DNA of 64,000 bases from Alcaligenes ammonioxydans (GTDB lineage: Bacteria > Pseudomonadota > Gammaproteobacteria > Burkholderiales > Burkholderiaceae_B). The stretch lies in assembly GCF_019343455.1 (NCBI RefSeq), contig NZ_CP049362.1, positions 3,348,001 to 3,412,000 of the forward strand, read 5' to 3'. Made by a program: the position numbers and the translations under genes. This document shows positions 42,547 through 51,638 of the stretch, piece by piece (position 1 is the stretch's first letter; each line of letters opens with the position of its first letter). Under the pieces are notes generated by a model. That model was given only the letters and a program-made list of their open reading frames with translations. It did not search any database and was not told where the DNA came from.

Positions 42547-44462
42547 TTGTTGGTACTGCAGGCCATATCGATCACGGCAAAACCACTTTGATCCGCGCCT
42601 TGACGGGCGTGGATACCGATCGTCTGGAGGAGGAAAAAAAGCGCGGCATCTCCATCCAGTTGGGCTATGCCTACACGCCTCTGCCCGACGGCCAGATCCT
42701 GGGCTTTATTGATGTGCCCGGCCACGAGCGCCTGGTACACACCATGGTTGCAGGTGCCACGGGCATTGATTTTGGCTTGCTGATCGTGGCGGCAGATGAT
42801 GGTGTCATGCCACAGACCCGCGAACATCTGGCCGTGCTGCAATTGCTGGGCTTGAATGCCGGTGCCCTCGTACTGAGCAAGGCCGATCGGGCCGATACCG
42901 CTCGCCTTGAATCGGTCAAGGCGGAACTACGAGCGCTTGCTCACGGCACCTTTCTGGAACAGGCACCTGTCTTTGTGGTGGATGCCTTGAGTGAGGAGCA
43001 TCCCGGCCTGCAAGCGCTGCGCCAGCATCTGCATACGCAGGCCATGCAATCGACCCGGCAGGAAGGGCAAGGTTATTTCCGTCTGGCCATTGATCGTGTG
43101 TTCACCTTGCAGGGCCACGGGACAGTGGTGACCGGCACCGTGCATGACGGTACGCTGGATCTGGATGGCCCCCCGGTAGACCTGCACCTGATGCCACGCG
43201 GCACGCCGGTACGGGTACGCAGTATTCATGCTCAGAACCGGGCCTCACGCCAGGCCCGCGCCGGACAGCGTTGCGCCCTGAACCTGGGTGGGATCGATGT
43301 GCAGGATATCGAGCGTGGCGACTGGCTGGCCGACGCCCGCTGTTTTATCCCTTCTACACGTATCGACGTGGAACTGAGCCTGCTGGACAAGGACATGCCC
43401 GCCTTGCGTACTTGGTCGCCCTGGCATGTGCACCTGGGCGCCGCGCACCTGACAGCCCATGCCGTGCCTTTGGAGGGCGACGCCTTGCAAGCCGGTCAGA
43501 CCGCTAAGGTTCAACTGGTCTTTGACCGACCTATCTGCTCCATGACCGGTGAACGCTTTATCTTGCGCAACGCACAGGCCAGCGAAACAGTCGGTGGCGG
43601 GATTGTGCTGGACCCGAACGCACCAGACCGCAAACGACGCTCTACGACACGACTGTCCTGGCTGGACGCCCTGGCACAATGGGCGCGCGGCGGACCACTG
43701 AAAGGCCTGCTGGCCCACGCACCTTACGGCCTGGACGAAGCAACGCTCCTACGTCTGTCGGGTGGAACGCAGCACCGCTTGATCGCTCCTGCAAACGCCC
43801 GCTGGCACACCGGGTCCCGCCCACAAAGTCAGCCTATTTTGCTCGGTGATGCACGCCTGGAAGCGCTCTGCCAACACGTAGAAAGCGTGATGCTGCAGTT
43901 TCATGAGCGCTATCCGGACGAACCGGGCCTGTCCGTCAGCCGCTTGCGCCGCATGGCGGCACCCACCATGCCCGACGCGGTCTGGCAACTCTTAAGCGAG
44001 CATCTGCTGGCAGAACAGCGCCTGGCTCGACAGGGTGCCTGGCTGCATACCCCAGGGCACCGCGTCACGCTCAGTCCCGATGATCAAATCCTGGCCGCAG
44101 CCCTGCTGCCGTTAATCGACGCTGGCCGCTTCGATCCACCCTGGACACGCGATCTGGCCAAAGAAACCGAGGCGCCCGAGGAGCAGACGCGCAACGTGCT
44201 GCGCCGACTGGTCCGCCAAGGCGAACTGTTTCAGGTCGTGCATGATCTGTTCTACCACCGTCGTCAGATTGCGGCTCTGGCCCACATCGTCGAGGAACTG
44301 CACACGGGTCAAGGAGTCAGCGCCGCCCAGTTTCGGGACGCAACCGGATTGGGCCGCAAACGGGCCATTCAGATTCTGGAGTTTTTTGATCGTATCGGCT
44401 ATACACGACGGGTGCGTGATCGCCATGTTTTACGAGGCGAGGCCTGGGCAGCAGCGGATTGA
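42543..44462 (+). CDS. selB: selenocysteine-specific translation elongation factor
   Basis: SelB brings selenocysteinyl-tRNA to UGA codons marked by a SECIS. The 639-aa protein has the GTPase motifs GHIDHGKTT (residues 7-15), DVPGHE and SKADR, beta-barrel domains, and a C-terminal region of winged helices (about 380-639) that binds the SECIS hairpin. ATGA overlap with selA implies coupled translation. tRNA-Sec follows 87 nt downstream. Confidence 0.96.
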   Translation: MIVGTAGHIDHGKTTLIRALTGVDTDRLEEEKKRGISIQLGYAYTPLPDGQILGFIDVPGHERLVHTMVAGATGIDFGLLIVAADDGVMPQTREHLAVLQLLGLNAGALVLSKADRADTARLESVKAELRALAHGTFLEQAPVFVVDALSEEHPGLQALRQHLHTQAMQSTRQEGQGYFRLAIDRVFTLQGHGTVVTGTVHDGTLDLDGPPVDLHLMPRGTPVRVRSIHAQNRASRQARAGQRCALNLGGIDVQDIERGDWLADARCFIPSTRIDVELSLLDKDMPALRTWSPWHVHLGAAHLTAHAVPLEGDALQAGQTAKVQLVFDRPICSMTGERFILRNAQASETVGGGIVLDPNAPDRKRRSTTRLSWLDALAQWARGGPLKGLLAHAPYGLDEATLLRLSGGTQHRLIAPANARWHTGSRPQSQPILLGDARLEALCQHVESVMLQFHERYPDEPGLSVSRLRRMAAPTMPDAVWQLLSEHLLAEQRLARQGAWLHTPGHRVTLSPDDQILAAALLPLIDAGRFDPPWTRDLAKETEAPEEQTRNVLRRLVRQGELFQVVHDLFYHRRQIAALAHIVEELHTGQGVSAAQFRDATGLGRKRAIQILEFFDRIGYTRRVRDRHVLRGEAWAAAD

Positions 44463-44507
44463 ACCAAAAGCGCGAAGTGGGTGCCGAAGCAGACGGCTCC
44501 CCGATCG

Positions 44508-44536
44508 TTGAAGCCTGACCGGCCCTAACGTATGAT
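44508..44536 (+). promoter_or_regulatory. Sigma-70 promoter of tRNA-Sec
   Basis: TTGAAG (44508-44513) and TATGAT (44531-44536) are separated by exactly 17 nt. The expected transcription start, near 44543, lies about 7 nt before the tRNA, so selC can be transcribed apart from selAB. Confidence 0.75.
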
Positions 44537-44549
44537 AGGGCCTCTTGAA

Positions 44550-44645
44550 GGAAAGCATCCGTGCCCGGTGGCACGGCCGGGCTTCAAACCCGGTTGGGGG
44601 CGTCAGACGTTCCCAGGTAGGTTCGACTCCTGCTGCTTTCCGCCA
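44550..44645 (+). tRNA. selC: tRNA-Sec (anticodon UCA)
   Basis: A 96-nt tRNA with the special selenocysteine shape. The acceptor stem is 8 bp (GGAAAGCA with TGCTTTCC), followed by discriminator G and CCA. A long 6-bp D stem is present, the anticodon loop TTCAAAC holds TCA, and a long variable arm and the T arm AGGTAGGTTCGACTCCTGC follow. It closely parallels the 95-nt E. coli SelC. Confidence 0.95.
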
Positions 44646-44709
44646 CCTGCCTTTGAGCGAGAGATCGCCTGCGATCTCAAACGCCCCCAAGACTATTCAC
44701 CCCTGGGTT

Positions 44710-45492
44710 TTACTCAAGTGCATCGGCATGATGCTTTAAAGCCTTGCGCACGTAATACTCGAAGCCAATCTCGGACCGGCGAGGGCGCAAGATCCAGTCA
44801 TGTGCCTCTCGCCCCAGCTCCGGAAGAATCGGCTTGATCTGCCCGGCAGACATAGCCAGCAACTGCATCCGCGCGGCACGCTCGAACTGCAAGGCCAGCA
44901 CACAGGCTTCTTCGATGGAGCCGGCCGCAATCAACATGCCGTGATGCGCCAGCAAAATCGCACGCTTGTTACCCAAGGCCTGGGAGATGATCTGCCCTTC
45001 TTCATTGCCGACAGGCACGCCAGGCCAGTCTTTCAGGAAAGCACAGTCCTCGTACAGCGTGCAGTTATCCATATGAGAGACTTCTAAAGGCACGCCCAAC
45101 ATGGATAAGGACGCCACATGCAAAGGATGGGTATGGATAATGCAATTGACGTCGGGTCGTGCGCGATACACCCAGGAGTGAAAGCGGTTCGCCGGATTAG
45201 GCATGCCCTGCCCTTCCAGAACCCTCAGGTCCTCATCCACCAGCAAAATATTGGACACACTGATCTCATCGAAGCCCAAGCCTAACTGCTGGGTGAAATA
45301 GGTACCTTCCTGCTTGCCCCGCCCTGTAATTTGTCCCGCCAAGCCGGAGTCATGACCGCCGTCAAACAGAATTCGACAGGTCAGGGCCAACTTTTCTCTA
45401 ACACTGCGTTCCGGAACCTGAAACTGAGCCTGCATCTGTTCCTGCGCGCGAGCGATCAACGTTGATTTGGACAAATCCATCGTCGTAGTCAT
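44710..45492 (-). CDS. class II aldolase/adducin family protein
   Basis: A 260-aa protein of the class II aldolase/adducin fold. Zinc-binding histidines are visible in HTHPLH (His120, His122) and in LAHHGML (His183/184). AAGGAAT before the ATG at 45492 fixes the start; the long open extension upstream has no family counterpart. The family includes fuculose-phosphate aldolase, ribulose-5-phosphate epimerase and decarboxylases, and this member resembles the uncharacterised metal-dependent aldolase branch. It converges on tRNA-Sec. Confidence 0.85.
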   Translation of the reverse strand: MTTTMDLSKSTLIARAQEQMQAQFQVPERSVREKLALTCRILFDGGHDSGLAGQITGRGKQEGTYFTQQLGLGFDEISVSNILLVDEDLRVLEGQGMPNPANRFHSWVYRARPDVNCIIHTHPLHVASLSMLGVPLEVSHMDNCTLYEDCAFLKDWPGVPVGNEEGQIISQALGNKRAILLAHHGMLIAAGSIEEACVLALQFERAARMQLLAMSAGQIKPILPELGREAHDWILRPRRSEIGFEYYVRKALKHHADALE

Positions 45493-45872
45493 GAGTATTC
45501 CTTGTGAACAGCCTGGAGCATCCAAAGACACAGAGCCTCGTGCTTGAACCAGGCCCCTGCGCAATTGAAAAGAAGTCGCTTCAGTGATGGCGATCCTGGC
45601 CCAGGCCAAGAACTGCTGTGAAGGCTGATACAGCATGGGCCGTATCCACGAGATGAAGAGCGTGTTGTTTGGAATTGTTCTGACTACTTCTTCAAGCAAG
45701 CATGTTTCCTTTAAAGCCAAATCCTGTCAATCAGGAAACCCTATTTCCTTACGAACCATAGGCTTTCAAGACTGATTTCGGGCTGCCAACGCTGACCGCT
45801 TGACCGTGGTGCTCTCCGCCTTCCGCCGTTGACGTTACAGTTATGTTGCAACCCAGCAACGCGTTTAGCAAT
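45493..45872. other. Divergent intergenic region, aldolase / TonB receptor
   Basis: About 530 bp in total separate the two start codons. The left 380 bp contain no gene or repeat that I can defend; a short continuation of the aldolase frame is open but unlike the family. The right part holds the iron-control sites. Confidence 0.45.
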
Positions 45873-45937
45873 TATTCTCATTTTTAATACCAATACTGCA
45901 TTTTGCTTTTGAATTGAAAATGAGAATGGGTATCATT
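45873..45937 (+). promoter_or_regulatory. Paired Fur-like sites before the TonB-dependent receptor gene
   Basis: AATGAGAATGGGTATCATT (45919-45937) resembles the 19-bp Fur box and is rich in NAT triplets. A second element with ATTCTCATTTT (45873-45883) is the exact inverse of AAAATGAGAAT (45917-45927). Both lie 85-150 nt upstream of the receptor start, so iron-repressed expression is expected. Confidence 0.65.
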
Positions 45938-46021
45938 AATGTCGCTGTACGGGGAATACGGCCAGTAAGAGCAAGGCAACCGCAGCACACGCTAAAAACA
46001 GACACAAATTGGAAGTCGTCA

Positions 46022-48004
46022 ATGAAATCTCTCTTTACCGTAAAGCGCTTGCCACTCGTTCTGGCAAGCGTTTTTGCTGCCAGTGGTGCAGTTGCTCAAG
46101 ACAGCACACCCGTTCAACTTAGCCCTGTTGTCGTAACCGCTTCGGGCTTTGAGCAGGATATTAAAGAAGCTCCGGCTTCGATTACCGTCATTACCCGCGA
46201 GGACCTGGAAAACAAGTTTTACCGCGATGCCTACGACGCCCTGTCAGATGTACCCGGCGTGATTGTGACGGGCGGTGGCGACCGTCGTGACATTACGATT
46301 CGCGGCATGAGCTCCAAGTACACGCTGATCCTCATCGACGGCAAACGCCAAAGCTCTACCGAAACACGAACCAACTCGGACTCTTCCGGTGTGGAAGGCG
46401 GCTGGACCCCTCCCCTGACCGAAATTGAACGTATCGAAGTGGTGCGTGGCCCTATGTCCTCACTGTATGGCTCCGACGCCATGGGCGGTGTAATCAACAT
46501 CATTACCCGCAAGGTGCCCAAGCAATGGGGGGGAGCCGTCCGCCTGGACAGCACCTTGCAATCGCATAGCCGCTCCGGCGATATCTTCCAAGGCAACTTC
46601 ATGCTGGGCGGGCCGATCAAAGACGGCCTGCTGGGTTTGCAAGTCTATGGTCAGCAGACCAATCGTCAAGAAGACGATATCTACAACGGCTATCGCAAGC
46701 GTGAGTCCTTTGAAGTCGGGGCTAAGCTGAGCCTGACTCCTTCGGACAACCACAGCTTTGTGCTGGAAGGCAGCAGCAAGCGTCAAAAATACAACTCCAC
46801 GCTGGGTAAAACCGTCGAACCCGTGGCTCCGGGTACCGCTTGCGGTCGCTTTGGCTGCCCCGCCAGCTCCGAAACGGATTACCGCGGTGAGAAAGTATCC
46901 TTGACCCACAACGGCAACTGGGGCTTTGCCACGTCCGACACCTACGTGCAGCAGGAAGACTTCAACAACAAGTCACGGGATATGCGCATCAAAAACACCG
47001 ATGCACGTACCGCCTGGGTCGCTCCATTGGGGGATCATTTGCTGACTATCGGTGCTTCTTACCAGCATCAGAAGCTGAACGATGAAACCGGTAACCAGCT
47101 CACCACGGGCATCAGCCGCATCAAACGCACCCAGTGGGCGCTGTTCATGGAAGATGAGTGGAGCCTGACCAACCGCTTTGCCCTGACTGGCGGCCTGCGC
47201 TACGACCACGACGAAAACTTTGGCAAGCACGTCAGCCCTCGTATTTATGGTGTGTGGTCGGCCACCGACAACTGGACGATCAAAGGCGGGGTGTCCACAG
47301 GCTTTCGTGCCCCCGACTTGCGGCAAACCATCCCCGGTTGGGGCCAGGTCAGCCGCGGTGGCAATATGTACGGCAATCCTGATCTGAAGCCAGAAAAATC
47401 GCTGTCCCAGGAATTTGGGGTGATGTATGACACGCTGGAAGGCTTTTCTGCCGGCGTGACCCTGTTCAACAACGACTTCAAGGACAAGATCACCCGCGTG
47501 TCGTGCCCGAGCACCAAATGCACTGACGGTCCCAACCAGTTTGGTTCCAACCCAACCACCTACGAAAACGTGGACAAGGCAGTCACTCGCGGCATTGAAA
47601 CCAATTTCACGTGGGATCTGGCCAAGGACTGGACCTTGAAGGCCAACTATACCTACACCGACTCCAAGCAAAAGAGCGGTCCTAACGAAGGTCAGCCTCT
47701 GAATCAGATGCCCAAGCACATGGCCAATGTCAGCCTGGACTGGCGCCCGACCGAGAAGATCAGCACATGGGCACGCGTGAACTACCGTGGCAAAGAAAGC
47801 GAGCCAGTCAGCTCGGCTTCCTCTTCCAGCACACGCGCTCCGTCCTATACCTTCGTGGACTTGGGCGGCACCTACAAGCTGAACAAGAACGTAGACCTGT
47901 ACGCAGGCATCTACAACGTACTGGATAAACAAGTCCGTTATGAAGACTACAGCTACGTGGAAGATGGCCGCCGTTACTGGCTGGGCGTAGGCCTGCGTTT
48001 CTAA
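46022..48004 (+). CDS. TonB-dependent catecholate siderophore receptor (CirA/FepA-like)
   Basis: An outer-membrane gated channel for ferric siderophores. The 660-aa precursor has a signal peptide (about 1-25), a TonB box region (SPVVVTASGF), a plug domain with SITVITREDLENKFYRDAYD and VRGPMSSLYGSDAMGGVINI, and a beta-barrel ending in the aromatic residue Phe (GVGLRF). The barrel tail ...YSYVEDGRRYWLGVGLRF resembles CirA. GGAAG before the ATG at 46022 supports this start over an in-frame extension. The exact siderophore is unknown. Fur-like boxes precede it and a strong terminator follows. Confidence 0.9.
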   Translation: MKSLFTVKRLPLVLASVFAASGAVAQDSTPVQLSPVVVTASGFEQDIKEAPASITVITREDLENKFYRDAYDALSDVPGVIVTGGGDRRDITIRGMSSKYTLILIDGKRQSSTETRTNSDSSGVEGGWTPPLTEIERIEVVRGPMSSLYGSDAMGGVINIITRKVPKQWGGAVRLDSTLQSHSRSGDIFQGNFMLGGPIKDGLLGLQVYGQQTNRQEDDIYNGYRKRESFEVGAKLSLTPSDNHSFVLEGSSKRQKYNSTLGKTVEPVAPGTACGRFGCPASSETDYRGEKVSLTHNGNWGFATSDTYVQQEDFNNKSRDMRIKNTDARTAWVAPLGDHLLTIGASYQHQKLNDETGNQLTTGISRIKRTQWALFMEDEWSLTNRFALTGGLRYDHDENFGKHVSPRIYGVWSATDNWTIKGGVSTGFRAPDLRQTIPGWGQVSRGGNMYGNPDLKPEKSLSQEFGVMYDTLEGFSAGVTLFNNDFKDKITRVSCPSTKCTDGPNQFGSNPTTYENVDKAVTRGIETNFTWDLAKDWTLKANYTYTDSKQKSGPNEGQPLNQMPKHMANVSLDWRPTEKISTWARVNYRGKESEPVSSASSSSTRAPSYTFVDLGGTYKLNKNVDLYAGIYNVLDKQVRYEDYSYVEDGRRYWLGVGLRF

Positions 48005-48021
48005 AAACCTTGCCCCCCGCC

Positions 48022-48055
48022 AATGGCCGGCACCTCGGGTGCCGGCCATTTTTAT
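48022..48055 (+). terminator. Strong rho-independent terminator after TonB receptor
   Basis: AATGGCCGGCACC (48022-48034) pairs perfectly with GGTGCCGGCCATT (48038-48050), followed by a T-run. Confidence 0.92.
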
Positions 48056-48178
48056 TTCTCCACGGCATTCGCACCTCTTACCCGACAGATAAGCGCTTCC
48101 TTGCGCCCCAACAGCGCTAGACTAAAGCCTTGTTCGCCAGTTTTCTGGCGCCTGAGTCACCACAGTCGGGAGCTGACC

Positions 48179-49267
48179 TTGTCGTCCGTCGAGCCTGATC
48201 TTGCGATCTATGCTGGCCCTCATGCCTATCGTCACATTCAAAACCATGGCTTGCATGCCAAAGACATCAGCACGCTGATTGGCAGCGCCGGAGGGCCCAA
48301 GGCCCTGGCACTGACCGGGCTGGATCAGTATCTGTTTGGAGACTGGCTCAACACCCATGACGAGCCGCTCTGGCTGTTTGGCAGCTCGATTGCCTCCTGG
48401 CGCTTTGCCTGCGCCGCCCAGAACGATCCCTACAAAGCCTTTGCGGACTTTGCCCAGCTTTACATACACAGCCCGTTTATGCCCCAATCCACCGTGGCGG
48501 ACATTACGCGCTCGACGCAGGGCATGCTCCGAACCTTGCTGGGGAACGCGGACGCCCAGGCGGCCATCCTGAACCACCCACGTTATCGCTTTGCCATCAC
48601 CGTTGCACGCAGCAAAGGCTGGGCCAGCTCTCGGAACCCCAGGCAGCTCGGCGCAGCCTTGCTGGGCTGCATGGTCGGAAACTATGTCCATCCTGCCATC
48701 CCTCACTGGTTTTTTGAGCGGGTCATTGTGCATGACACCCGCAGCCCCTTGCCGATTGAGGACAAGCATCGAAAACAGGCTCGCTATGCCGCGCTGGACG
48801 AACACAATCTGTTCGAGACCCTGGCAGCCAGCACCGCGATACCACTTGTGATTGACGGGGTGGATGCCGCTCACAACTGGCCTGCCGGGCTCTACCGGGA
48901 TGGCGGTCTGGTCGATTACAACTTTTGCGCACTGGATCTGGAGGGCCCCGGCCTGAGCCTGTTTCCCCATTTCACCCAGAACATCAGTGCCAGCTGGTTC
49001 GACAAATACCTGCCACGCTGGCAAAAGGCACGTCGGCCACATAGCCTGGACAAGCTGGTTTTGCTCTGTCCCACACCCCGCTTTTATCAGCGGCTGAACG
49101 AGTGCAAAATTCCCAGCCGGTCCGACTACAAGCGTTTATCGGATGCAGACCGGCGTCAGGCTTGGCAAAACTCGGTGGAACAAAGCCAGCGCCTGGGCGA
49201 GCAGTTTGCTCAATGGGTGGCCACCGACCAGCTCGCGCAGCGTGTCCGTCCGCTCCCCTTCCCCTAG
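48179..49267 (+). CDS. patatin-like phospholipase family protein
   Basis: A 362-aa protein with features of the patatin acyl-hydrolase fold. An oxyanion-loop candidate GSAGGPKAL lies at about residues 35-43, a nucleophile elbow GSSIAS with Ser70 at 68-73, and the catalytic dyad aspartate as DGG at 241-243. The elbow is GxSxA instead of GxSxG. The start is TTG at 48179 with GGGAG about 7 nt upstream; an in-frame extension to the left runs through the terminator and is rejected. The substrate and location are unknown, and no signal peptide is seen. Confidence 0.75.
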   Translation: MSSVEPDLAIYAGPHAYRHIQNHGLHAKDISTLIGSAGGPKALALTGLDQYLFGDWLNTHDEPLWLFGSSIASWRFACAAQNDPYKAFADFAQLYIHSPFMPQSTVADITRSTQGMLRTLLGNADAQAAILNHPRYRFAITVARSKGWASSRNPRQLGAALLGCMVGNYVHPAIPHWFFERVIVHDTRSPLPIEDKHRKQARYAALDEHNLFETLAASTAIPLVIDGVDAAHNWPAGLYRDGGLVDYNFCALDLEGPGLSLFPHFTQNISASWFDKYLPRWQKARRPHSLDKLVLLCPTPRFYQRLNECKIPSRSDYKRLSDADRRQAWQNSVEQSQRLGEQFAQWVATDQLAQRVRPLPFP

Positions 49268-49337
49268 CTAAAAGCCTGCAGGACCCACAGGCAATTTAGT
49301 ATCATTTCACCTTCAACCTATTTCCTGGTGCGTGCTC

Positions 49338-50372
49338 ATGGATACCCCCGTTCGTCTGACCCAATACAGCCATGGAGCCGGTTGCGGCTGCAAGATCTCT
49401 CCCAAGGTACTGGACATTATCCTGGCCGGCAGTGGCGCCCAGAATCTGGACCCGAATCTGTGGGTGGGCAATACCTCCCGCGATGATGCCGCCGTGTACG
49501 GCCTGAACGAGGAAACAGGCGTCGTCTCGACCACTGATTTTTTCATGCCCATCGTGGATGACCCGTATGACTTCGGGCGCATCGCCGCTACCAACGCCAT
49601 CAGCGATATCTATGCCATGGGTGGCAAGCCGATCATGGCGATTGCGATTCTGGGCTGGCCCATCAACGTGCTGTCTCCGGAAATCGCGCGCGAAGTGGTG
49701 CGTGGCGGACGCGCCGCCTGCGATGCTGCCGGCATTGCCCTGGCGGGAGGCCACTCCATTGACGCGCCCGAACCTATTTTTGGTCTGGCCGTTACAGGCG
49801 TCGTGGATAAAGCACAGTTAAAGCGCAACGACACCGCCACCGAGGGCTGTCAGCTTTATCTGACCAAGCCTTTGGGCATCGGTGTTCTGACCACAGCCGA
49901 AAAAAAGGCCAAGCTGCGCCCCGAAGACCAGAATCTGGCTCGCGACTGGATGTGTACGCTGAACAAGCCCGGTAGCCGCTTTGCCCAACTGGCCGGCGTG
50001 AAAGCCATGACGGACGTAACGGGCTTTGGTCTGCTGGGTCACCTGATTGAAATGGCCGATGGCAGCGGCCTGACTGCCCGTTTGAATCTGGACCGCGTCC
50101 CTTTGTTGCCCGGCATTGAATACTATCTGGAACAAGGCTGCGTCCCCGGCGGAACCCAACGTAACTTTGACAGCTACGGCCACCGCATTGCCACCATCAG
50201 CCAGGACCAGATCAACATCCTGTGCGATCCGCAAACCAGCGGTGGGTTGCTGATCGCTGTGGAGCCTTCTGCCACGGCCGAATTCATGACCATGGCGGCC
50301 GAACTGGGTTTGAAACTGGACGCCATCGGGGAATTCATCCCCGCCAACACCTACGCTGTTGAAATTGCTTGA
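49338..50372 (+). CDS. selD: selenide, water dikinase (selenophosphate synthetase)
   Basis: SelD makes selenophosphate from selenide and ATP, the selenium donor for SelA and MnmH. The 344-aa protein starts with the glycine-rich active-site loop SHGAGCGCK, containing Cys16 and Lys19. This is the cysteine form, not a selenocysteine form. [20 protein letters not shown] and VTGFGLLGH are conserved. The start at 49338 is preferred over a GTG two codons earlier. It shares a 1-nt overlap with mnmH. Confidence 0.96.
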   Translation: MDTPVRLTQYSHGAGCGCKISPKVLDIILAGSGAQNLDPNLWVGNTSRDDAAVYGLNEETGVVSTTDFFMPIVDDPYDFGRIAATNAISDIYAMGGKPIMAIAILGWPINVLSPEIAREVVRGGRAACDAAGIALAGGHSIDAPEPIFGLAVTGVVDKAQLKRNDTATEGCQLYLTKPLGIGVLTTAEKKAKLRPEDQNLARDWMCTLNKPGSRFAQLAGVKAMTDVTGFGLLGHLIEMADGSGLTARLNLDRVPLLPGIEYYLEQGCVPGGTQRNFDSYGHRIATISQDQINILCDPQTSGGLLIAVEPSATAEFMTMAAELGLKLDAIGEFIPANTYAVEIA

Positions 50373-51466
50373 TGCGCCCTGACACCCACGACTACCGCGA
50401 GCTGTTCCTGAATGATGTACCTTTGATGGACGCTCGCGCTCCGGTCGAATTTAGCAAAGGGGCCTTTCCCGGCGCACTGAACCTGCCCCTGATGAACGAT
50501 GAAGAACGTCATCAAGTCGGGATTTGCTACAAGCAGCATGGTCAGCAAGCGGCCATCGCCCTGGGTAACAAACTGGTCAGCGGTTCCATTAAAGCAGCCC
50601 GTCTGCAAGCCTGGGTGCAGTTTGCACAGACGCACCCTGAAGGCTACCTCTATTGCTTTCGGGGCGGCCTGCGTAGCCAGATCACACAAACCTGGCTACG
50701 CGAAGAGGCAGGCATCCTCTACCCCCGTGTGGTAGGGGGCTATAAAGCCATGCGCGGCTTTTTACTGAACAATCTGGAACAAACCGTCAGCAAGGCCCAG
50801 TTCCAGGTGCTGGGCGGCATGACAGGCACCGGCAAGACCGATGTGCTGCTACAGCTTGAACACAGCCTGGACCTCGAAGGCTATGCGCATCATCGGGGCT
50901 CCAGCTTTGGCAAACATGCCACCGGCCAGCCCAGTCAGATCGACTTTGAACATCGTCTGTCCATCGCCATGCTGAAAAAGACAAACCAAGGACATCAGCG
51001 CTTTGTACTGGAAGATGAAAGTCAAACCATAGGACGTTGCAGCCTGCCGCTCAGCCTGTATCGCGGGATGCAGCACTGGCCGATCATCTGGCTGGAAGAC
51101 AGTCTGGAAAACCGGATCACGCGCATTGTGCGCGACTATGTTCAGAACCTGCATGCCGAGTTCACCCAAGAACACGACCCGCAAACGGGCTTTGCCCTGT
51201 TTGCGGCGCAGTTGCGCCAAAGCCTGTCGCGCATCACCAAACGACTGGGGCATCAACGCTACCAGCAGCTCTCCGCCATCATGGACGCTGCCTTGCAAGA
51301 GCAGGAACGCAGTGGCGCACTGGATGGGCACCGCGATTGGATTGGCGGCTTGCTGACGCAATATTACGACCCTATGTACAGTTATCAACGCCAACAGAAA
51401 GCCGAGCGCGTCATTTTTCAGGGTGACGCCGAGGCAGTGCTGAATTATTTGCGTCACCCGGCCTGA
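50372..51466 (+). CDS. mnmH: tRNA 2-selenouridine synthase
   Basis: MnmH (SelU, YbbB) replaces sulphur by selenium in 2-thiouridine at position 34 of some tRNAs, through a geranylated intermediate. The 364-aa protein has an N-terminal rhodanese domain with the active Cys95 in YCFRGGLRS and a P-loop domain, GGMTGTGKT at 148-156. The ATG overlaps the selD stop (TGATG). It makes selD serve two outlets, selenoprotein and tRNA. Confidence 0.95.
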   Translation: MRPDTHDYRELFLNDVPLMDARAPVEFSKGAFPGALNLPLMNDEERHQVGICYKQHGQQAAIALGNKLVSGSIKAARLQAWVQFAQTHPEGYLYCFRGGLRSQITQTWLREEAGILYPRVVGGYKAMRGFLLNNLEQTVSKAQFQVLGGMTGTGKTDVLLQLEHSLDLEGYAHHRGSSFGKHATGQPSQIDFEHRLSIAMLKKTNQGHQRFVLEDESQTIGRCSLPLSLYRGMQHWPIIWLEDSLENRITRIVRDYVQNLHAEFTQEHDPQTGFALFAAQLRQSLSRITKRLGHQRYQQLSAIMDAALQEQERSGALDGHRDWIGGLLTQYYDPMYSYQRQQKAERVIFQGDAEAVLNYLRHPA

Positions 51467-51565
51467 TCCAGGCGCCCGCCCCGTCCACAGCAAGGCCGTC
51501 CATCTTTTCACGCAAGCGCGGGCAGCCTGAGCGGGGCCTGCGCCCACGCTTGTCAGAATCTGTCC

Positions 51566-51579
51566 TTGCGCTGACACAA
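51566..51579 (+). promoter_or_regulatory. Weak FNR/DNR-like box upstream of nosR
   Basis: TTGCGCTGACACAA keeps the outer TTG and CAA of the FNR consensus with 14-bp spacing, but the inner positions differ. It is about 60 nt before the nosR start. Nos operons are usually controlled by FNR/DNR-type regulators. Confidence 0.3.
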
Positions 51580-51638
51580 CGAGTAAACAAAGGGTAACCC
51601 CTACCATCTTGCAAGAATCTTGTTGCAGGTGGTACGAA

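Noticed and set aside
45493..45720. N-terminal extension of the class II aldolase by 76 codons
   Set aside because: The extension has no family counterpart, while the ATG at 45492 has a good ribosome site and gives the normal family length.
44550..49337. Integrative element inserted at tRNA-Sec
   Set aside because: No integrase gene and no repeat of the tRNA 3' end is visible up to selD, so an att-bounded island is not supported.
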